Source: Burkholderiales bacterium
GTDB lineage: Bacteria; Pseudomonadota; Gammaproteobacteria; Burkholderiales; Casimicrobiaceae
Assembly (NCBI GenBank): GCA_020851235.1
Contig: JADZDD010000029.1
Span: forward strand, 1 to 45,435
Direction of reading: 5' to 3'
Length of the DNA stretch: 45,435 nt
The notes below the pieces were generated by a model, which did not search any database, was not told the DNA's origin, and worked only from the letters and a program-made list of their open reading frames with translations. The translations under genes and the position numbers were made by a program. Shown in pieces: positions 40,597-45,435 of this stretch (its first letter is position 1; each line of letters opens with the position of its first letter).

Positions 40597-41802
40597 CTAC
40601 ACGTCGGCCGTGCCCGTGATCCGACGCCGGCAATCCGGCCGTGTGAGGAGGTCGGGCTTGAGCTCGACGCCGATGCCCGGCGTGTCGCCGACACGAAGCT
40701 GCCCCTGTTCGAGCACGGGCAGGCCGTCGACGACCTCGGCGTACCACCCGTAGTAGAACGCGCGCACCATCTCCTGCACGAAGCAATTGCGCGTGTGCAG
40801 CGCGAGGTGCGTCGACACCGCGAGCACGACCGGCCCGGAACAGTCGTGGAAGGCGACCGGGGTGTGGTAGGCGGCGGCGAGATGGGCGATCTTGCGCGCT
40901 TCCGAGATCCCGCCGCACCAGGACAGGTCCATGATGAGCAGGCTCAACGCATTGAGGTCGAGGAGGTAGCGGAAGTCGGCGAGCAACCCTCGCGTTTCCC
41001 CGACCGCGATCGGCGCTCGCGTCGCGCGCGCCACGTGGCCGATCGAGTCCATGTGGTCCATGAACACCGGGTCCTCGACCCACAGCGGGTTGAACGGCTC
41101 GAGTTCGCGTGCGATGCGGATCGCCGTGGGCCGATTCCACAGCGAATGCAGTTCCGCCATGACATCGATGCGATCGCCCACCGCCTTGCGAATCTTGACG
41201 AACGGTTCGAGGCCCGCGCGCAGGTCCGCCGTCGAGATGAACTGCCCGCCGGTCTTTTCGGCGGCGTAGTCGAAGGGCCAGATCTTCATGGCGGTGATGC
41301 CCATCTCCAGGAGGCTTTCGGCGACCGCATCGGCTCGCGTCAGGAAGCCCTGCAGATCCTCGAACTGGCCCTGCTTCGCATCGAGGCCGAAATTCGCCGT
41401 CCCCTGCGTGGGACGCGTCTGGACGTAGCTGTAGCCGGCACAGGTGTTGTAGACCGGGATCGACTCCCTCACCTTGCCGCCGAGGACGCTGCACAAGGGC
41501 AGGCCGACCGACTTCGCCAGGATGTCCCACAGCGCGATGTCGATCGCGGAGCGGCCGCGCACTTCGGCGCCGCTTCCCCCGAAGCCGAGGTAGCCGACGA
41601 GGTGATCCTGATGACGCTCGATGTCGCGCGGGTCCTTGCCGATGAGGTACGGCGCGATCGTCTGGTGGATGTGCGCTTCGGCGGCGTGCGACCCGTAGAA
41701 CGTTTCGCCCAGCCCGGTGATGTCCTGATCGGTTTGGATGCGCACCCACAGGATGTTCGGAAAGGCGTCGAGACGGATCGTCTCGATTTCAGTGACCCTC
41801 AT
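40597..41802 (-). CDS. Mandelate racemase/muconate lactonizing enzyme family protein (enolase superfamily)
   Basis: A 401-residue enolase-superfamily enzyme, probably an acid-sugar dehydratase. The capping domain covers about 1-125 and a modified TIM barrel the rest. Candidate active-site residues are Lys173 (MKIWPFDY), metal ligands Glu217 (MAELHS, with His219), Glu243 (WVEDP) and Glu269 (VGET), Asp292 (MDLSWCGG) and His319 (FHDCSGP). The reaction would be Mg-dependent proton abstraction from a carboxylate; the substrate cannot be named. ATG at 41802 matches family N-termini (MRVTEIETIRL). Last gene of the operon running from the second Liv transporter. Confidence 0.88.
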   Translation of the reverse strand: MRVTEIETIRLDAFPNILWVRIQTDQDITGLGETFYGSHAAEAHIHQTIAPYLIGKDPRDIERHQDHLVGYLGFGGSGAEVRGRSAIDIALWDILAKSVGLPLCSVLGGKVRESIPVYNTCAGYSYVQTRPTQGTANFGLDAKQGQFEDLQGFLTRADAVAESLLEMGITAMKIWPFDYAAEKTGGQFISTADLRAGLEPFVKIRKAVGDRIDVMAELHSLWNRPTAIRIARELEPFNPLWVEDPVFMDHMDSIGHVARATRAPIAVGETRGLLADFRYLLDLNALSLLIMDLSWCGGISEARKIAHLAAAYHTPVAFHDCSGPVVLAVSTHLALHTRNCFVQEMVRAFYYGWYAEVVDGLPVLEQGQLRVGDTPGIGVELKPDLLTRPDCRRRITGTADV

Positions 41803-41846
41803 GGTGCTCCGCGCGTGGCATGTCGGGGACCGAGTGCCCCGGGGCA

Positions 41847-42665
41847 TCAGGTGACGGGCCGCTTGTCCGTTCGTCGCGGATGCACGCCACCCAATCCGGG
41901 GTGATGCAGGTAGGTGACCGCGGGAAGATACCCGGCGTCGATGGGCAGGACAATCCCCGTGATGCACGACGCGGCGGACGAGCACAGGAAGTGGATGCCT
42001 TCGGCGACATCCTCCGGCGTGACCATGCGCCCGAGCGCGCTGTGTCCTTGCATCGAGTGCGGGTCGCGCTTGCCGGCGTCGATGCGCGCCTGCATCTGCT
42101 CGGTGAGGACGTAGCCCGGCATGACGCTGTTGAAGCGCACGTTGTCCGGCCCGAATTCGACGGCGAGGATCGCGGTCAGTTGCTGCACCGCCGCCTTCCC
42201 CGGGCCGTAGGCGATGAGCGGCATCGCATCGACCGCCGAGGTCGACGAGATGTTGACCACGCTCCCCACGCGCCGGCGCGCCATCCGCGGCGCGAAGGCG
42301 CGGCAACACAGGTACGTGCCGCGATAGTTGATGCTCCAGACCTTGTCGTGCTCGTCCATGCTGTAGGTCGCGAGTTCGGCGACGTTCTGCAGGACGCCGG
42401 CCGAGTTGACCAGCACCGCAACCGGCCCGACGTCGCGTTCGACGGCATCGGCGAGCGCTTCGACCGACGCTTCGGAGGCGACGTCGACGGGCAGGAAGTC
42501 GGCGGCGCCACCCGAGCCGCGGATCGTGGCGACGACCCGTTGCCCTGCGGCGGCGTCGCGATCGGCGATCACGACGCGGTCACCCGCAGCGGCAAGGCGC
42601 GTGGCGGCCGCACGCCCGATGCCGCTGCCGCCTCCGGTAACGACGCTCACTCGTTGCGATTCCAT
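41847..42665 (-). CDS. SDR family NAD(P)-dependent oxidoreductase
   Basis: A 272-residue classical short-chain dehydrogenase: TGGGSGIG at about 10-17 for the cofactor, IADRD at the end of beta-2 (Asp favours NAD), NSAG, catalytic Ser in NISSTSAVDAM, and Tyr-xxx-Lys in AYGPGKAAV. The C-terminal ~20 residues (HHPGLGGVHPRRTDKR) extend beyond the usual fold. It probably oxidises a hydroxyl of the same substrate handled by the adjacent enolase-superfamily enzyme. ATG at 42665 starts the canonical MESQRVSVVTGGG; upstream in-frame codons run into the preceding hemerythrin gene. Confidence 0.9.
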   Translation of the reverse strand: MESQRVSVVTGGGSGIGRAAATRLAAAGDRVVIADRDAAAGQRVVATIRGSGGAADFLPVDVASEASVEALADAVERDVGPVAVLVNSAGVLQNVAELATYSMDEHDKVWSINYRGTYLCCRAFAPRMARRRVGSVVNISSTSAVDAMPLIAYGPGKAAVQQLTAILAVEFGPDNVRFNSVMPGYVLTEQMQARIDAGKRDPHSMQGHSALGRMVTPEDVAEGIHFLCSSAASCITGIVLPIDAGYLPAVTYLHHPGLGGVHPRRTDKRPVT

Positions 42666-42702
42666 GCGGTTCCTTTGCGGTGACGTGATCGGGGTGATGC
42701 CC

Positions 42703-43290
42703 TCAGCGCGCGGCCCCGACCTCGGGTCCCACGCCCCACGGCGGCGGGGCGATCGCGACGATCCGCCGGAAGAGTTCGCGGAACGCCTTCGATGCGGGCA
42801 CTCCGACGATCGGGTCCTCGTTCGATGCGAACGCGGCGTCGATCGCCTGCCAGTCCTCGGTGGTGAGCGCCTGGCGGGCGAGAGGGAACACCTCATCCTC
42901 CTCGCGGCGCATGTGCCTCCAGTGAAAGTGCGAGTAGCGCTCGACGCCGTCGGCAAAGGCCGTGAGCGCGGCGGGATCGTCGCGAAAGCGCTCCCATTTT
43001 GCCTTGAGCTCGTAGAAGCGCTCGTTGCCGACGTGGTGTTCGCGCGAGAGGGTGTCGAGGACCGGGGCGACCTCGGGGCGGCGCAATCGCAGGCGCGCGA
43101 AGAGGTAGTCGTCCTCCTTCGGATGGTGCAGCCGCTCGGGAAAGGTCTCGATGTAGTGGAACATGGCGCCGAAGAGCGCATGGTCGGGCGCCATGCGCCC
43201 GTCGCTCACCGCCCTGACGAGATGACGCAGGCCCTCGACGACCGCGGTGATCGCGCGATGCTCGTCCTGGATGATGCGCAGCGACTTCAT
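42703..43290 (-). CDS. Hemerythrin-like HHE domain protein
   Basis: A 195-residue four-helix-bundle protein with the diiron pattern. His11 is in the first helix (IQDEHRAIT). HHPKEDDYLF (His55/His56, Glu59) follows, then SREHHVGNE (His85/His86) and HFHWRHMRREEDEVFPLA (His and Glu ligands, about 121-133). The exact ligand set cannot be fixed from sequence. HHE proteins sense or bind O2, NO or iron. The ATG at 43290 lies 14 bases after livF, inside an uptake and catabolic operon. Confidence 0.9.
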   Translation of the reverse strand: MKSLRIIQDEHRAITAVVEGLRHLVRAVSDGRMAPDHALFGAMFHYIETFPERLHHPKEDDYLFARLRLRRPEVAPVLDTLSREHHVGNERFYELKAKWERFRDDPAALTAFADGVERYSHFHWRHMRREEDEVFPLARQALTTEDWQAIDAAFASNEDPIVGVPASKAFRELFRRIVAIAPPPWGVGPEVGAAR

Positions 43291-43303
43291 GGACTCTCCA
43301 CGG

Positions 43304-44005
43304 TCACGACACCGAGACGAGCTTGTCGAGCGTCGCCGGATCGGCGAGCAGGGCATCGCTCCCCGAGCGATACACGACGCGCCCGCGCTCGAGCACGATC
43401 GCGTTGCGTGTGAGTGAGAGCGCAAGCTTCGCGTGCTGCTCGACGACGATCACCGCCATGCCGCCTTCGGTGACGAGCTCGCGGACGACATTCATGAGCT
43501 CCTGCACGATGATCGGGGCGAGCCCCTCCATCGGCTCGTCGAGGAGCAGGAGCGATGGATTGACCATGAGCGCGCGCGCGATCGCGAGCATCTGCTGCTC
43601 GCCGCCGGAGAGCTGGTTGCCGAAATTCGCCTTGCGCTCCTCGAGGCGCGGAAAGATCCGGTAGACCCCCTTGACGTCCCATCGGCCAGGGCGGGCGACC
43701 GCGGTGAGGTGCTCCTCGACGGTGAGCGAGGCGAACATGTAGCGCTCCTGCGGCACCCAGCCCAGACCCGCGCGGCTGCGGGCGTGCGTGGGGAGCGTGG
43801 TGAGGTCGCGCCCGCGCCACGCGATCACGCCACGATGCCGGTGCGTCAATCCCATCAGCGTGACGAGCAGCGTCGTCTTGCCCATGCCGTTGCGGCCGAG
43901 CAGCGCAAGACTGTCACCCTCGTCGAGCGCAAACGACACGTCCTCGAGCACGACGCCGTCGCCATAGCCGGCGGTGAGCGCCTCGACCCGCAGCAGTTCA
44001 GGCAT
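43304..44005 (-). CDS. livF: Second Liv-type ABC transporter ATP-binding protein LivF
   Basis: A 233-residue ATPase with Walker A GRNGMGKTT, YVPQ-like WVPQERYMFASLTV, signature LSGGEQQMLAIARAL, Walker B LLLLDEPMEGLAPI and the LivF-type VVEQH switch. All motifs intact. ATG at 44005 overlaps the livG gene by 8 bases, the same arrangement as in the first Liv operon. Confidence 0.92.
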   Translation of the reverse strand: MPELLRVEALTAGYGDGVVLEDVSFALDEGDSLALLGRNGMGKTTLLVTLMGLTHRHRGVIAWRGRDLTTLPTHARSRAGLGWVPQERYMFASLTVEEHLTAVARPGRWDVKGVYRIFPRLEERKANFGNQLSGGEQQMLAIARALMVNPSLLLLDEPMEGLAPIIVQELMNVVRELVTEGGMAVIVVEQHAKLALSLTRNAIVLERGRVVYRSGSDALLADPATLDKLVSVS

Positions 44006-44750
44006 GCTGCGCCTCGCCCAGGTACACCTCGCGCACGCGTGGGTCCTTCTGGATCTCCATCGGCGTGCCTTCGGTGAGGATGCGGCCGCCGACCAGCACG
44101 GTGATCCGCTCGGCAAAGCGGAAGACGAGTCCCATGTCGTGCTCGATGAACAGGACCGTCACGTCCTTGGGCAGCGCCGCAATGACGCCGAAGAGCTCGG
44201 CGCTCTCACCGGCCGGGATCCCCGCCGCCGGCTCGTCGAGGAGCAGGATCGTCGGTCGCGTTGCCAGCGCCAGTGCGATCTCGACCAGGCGCTGCTTGCC
44301 GTAGGGGAGGTTGCGCGTGAGCGTGTTGGCCTCCGCGTCGAGCCGGAGCGTGGCGAGGAGCGCGGCCGCCTCGTCGGCTTCCTCGCGCCCGGCTGCGACC
44401 GTGCGATGCCACAGGCCGGCACGCCCCTTGCGCTCGCACACGGCAAGCACGACCGACTCGAGCACGGTGAGGCCGGCGAAGAGCGTGTTGATCTGGAACG
44501 TGCGCGTCATGCCACGCTTGACACGCTGGTGTTGCGCAAGCGTGGTGGCGTCGAGGTCACCCAGGAAGACGCGACCCATCGTTGGCGCGAGCGCGCCGGT
44601 CAGGAGGTTGATGAGCGTCGTCTTGCCTGCGCCGTTGGGTCCGATGAGCGCGTGGCGGGCGCCGCGCGGCAGGGTGAGCGAAACCTCGCTAATCGCCTTG
44701 AAGCCGCCGAAGTGCCTGGTCAGATGCTCGGTGCGCAGCGCGACGCTCAT
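43998..44750 (-). CDS. livG: Second Liv-type ABC transporter ATP-binding protein LivG
   Basis: A 250-residue ATPase with Walker A GPNGAGKTT, Q-loop TRTFQINTLF, signature LPYGKQRLVEIALAL, Walker B ILLLDEPAAGI and H-loop FIEHDMGLV. It starts at ATG 44750, whose bases overlap the livM stop as ATGA. Confidence 0.92.
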   Translation of the reverse strand: MSVALRTEHLTRHFGGFKAISEVSLTLPRGARHALIGPNGAGKTTLINLLTGALAPTMGRVFLGDLDATTLAQHQRVKRGMTRTFQINTLFAGLTVLESVVLAVCERKGRAGLWHRTVAAGREEADEAAALLATLRLDAEANTLTRNLPYGKQRLVEIALALATRPTILLLDEPAAGIPAGESAELFGVIAALPKDVTVLFIEHDMGLVFRFAERITVLVGGRILTEGTPMEIQKDPRVREVYLGEAQHA

Positions 44751-45435
44751 CGGGGCCGCCTCCCGAAGCGCGCGCGCAACACGTCGACCGCACCGAGGAT
44801 CCCGCCGCGCGCGAAGAGCACCACGACGACGAGCAGGAGCCCGAGCCAGAACTGCCAGTAGATCGGATTGAGGTCGGACAGCCAGTGGTGCGCGATCATG
44901 AACACGGCGGCGCCGATCAGTCCGCCGTAAAGCCGCCCGGTGCCGCCCAGCACCAGCATGATCATGAGGTCCGCCGAGCGGGGAAAGCCGAAGACGTCGA
45001 GGCCGACGAACTGCGTGGTTTGCGTGAGCAGCCCCCCGGCGACGCCGGCCATCGCGGCGCTCACCGTGTAGATCACGATGAGGCGGCGCGTGACCGGCGC
45101 ACCGATCGACGGCATGCGCTTCACGTTCTCGCGCACGCCGCGCAGCGACAAGCCGAAAGGGGAGGCGACGAGGCGCCGCACGCCGAGGAAGAGCACGAAC
45201 AGGACCACGAGGCTGTAGACGTACGCCGTGCTGCCGGCGAGGTCGAACGAGAAGACGCCGAGCACCTTGTCGATCGCAACACCCGGGAGGCCATCGGCGC
45301 CGCCGGTGATCGACGGCAACTGGTTTGCACCCTCGTAGAGCATGAGGCCGATGCCCAGCGTCACCATGAGTTGCGCGAGGTCGGAGCCGCGCACGACGAG
45401 GAAGCTCGTCGCGAAGCCGACCACGCCGCCGGCGA
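44747..45435 (-). CDS. livM: Second Liv-type ABC transporter permease LivM, N-terminus outside window
   Basis: The visible 229 residues are the C-terminal two thirds of a LivM permease: several hydrophobic helices, RGVRENVKRMPSIGAPVTRR (the coupling loop) and ADLMIMLVLGGTGRLYGGLIGA. The reading frame is open to the window edge (first full codon at 45433). LivH and the binding protein are expected beyond the edge. It overlaps livG by 4 bases. Confidence 0.9.
   Translation of the reverse strand, partial: AGGVVGFATSFLVVRGSDLAQLMVTLGIGLMLYEGANQLPSITGGADGLPGVAIDKVLGVFSFDLAGSTAYVYSLVVLFVLFLGVRRLVASPFGLSLRGVRENVKRMPSIGAPVTRRLIVIYTVSAAMAGVAGGLLTQTTQFVGLDVFGFPRSADLMIMLVLGGTGRLYGGLIGAAVFMIAHHWLSDLNPIYWQFWLGLLLVVVVLFARGGILGAVDVLRARFGRRPR

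Noticed and set aside
1-45435. tRNA, rRNA, CRISPR, insertion sequence, integrase or attachment site
   Set aside because: I looked for cloverleaf-like segments, short spaced repeats, transposase motifs and terminal inverted repeats and saw none. Composition is uniform apart from the AT-rich patch at 22862-22910.

Overview
This is a GC-rich (roughly two thirds G+C) stretch of bacterial chromosome. Gene content points to a betaproteobacterium, probably Burkholderiales or a close relative: tripartite tricarboxylate (Tct) and branched-chain amino-acid (Liv) type transporters, a PutA with an Lrp-family partner, an nfeD-slipin operon, and TAGAAT/TACnAT-like -10 elements. No rRNA, tRNA, CRISPR array, insertion sequence, integrase or phage gene was found, and no gap between genes exceeds 300 bases. 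The organism assignment is inference; there is no phylogenetic marker beyond dnaB and cysS.

Layout. 1-1370: C-terminal part of a repeat-rich surface or secreted protein. 1488-4823: dnaB, then gmd and rmd (GDP-D-rhamnose synthesis). 4849-14337, minus strand: a complete arn (4-amino-4-deoxy-L-arabinose lipid A modification) operon in the order arnT, SMR flippase subunit, arnB, arnC, a stand-alone ArnA formyltransferase, a stand-alone ArnA decarboxylase and arnD. It is followed on the same strand by a bcp peroxiredoxin and a PIN-PhoH ATPase. 14549-19382: cysS, a small orphan membrane protein, a PduO-type cobalamin adenosyltransferase, an acyl-CoA ligase and an Lrp-type regulator. 19379-22861: putA, translationally coupled to that regulator. 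22990-23796: an ECHDC3-like crotonase.

23958-30728: a Liv-type ABC importer (livG, livF, livK, livH, livM) followed directly by two OppD/OppF-like ABC proteins whose ATPase motifs are heavily degraded. This pair is the most unusual thing in the window. Between them they have lost both Q-loops, both H-loop histidines, one ABC signature and one Walker A lysine, yet both remain intact reading frames and both keep the C-terminal cysteine cluster of the Opp/Dpp family. The pattern predicts one residual nucleotide-binding site and one dead site, and no Opp permease or binding protein is nearby. 30898-36068: tctC-tctB-tctA, a MetE-core (YxjG-like) protein and a DUF1932 dehydrogenase. 36207-38348: nfeD and slipin. 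38364-40406: a large NHL-repeat lipoprotein. 40597-45435, minus strand: a second Liv operon (livM partial, livG, livF) with a hemerythrin-like protein, an SDR dehydrogenase and an enolase-superfamily enzyme, probably for uptake and breakdown of a carboxylate such as a sugar acid.

Functionally the window combines housekeeping (dnaB, cysS), envelope remodelling (gmd/rmd, arn, nfeD/slipin), and uptake and catabolism of amino acids and organic acids (putA, two Liv systems, Tct, acyl-CoA ligase, crotonase, enolase/SDR).
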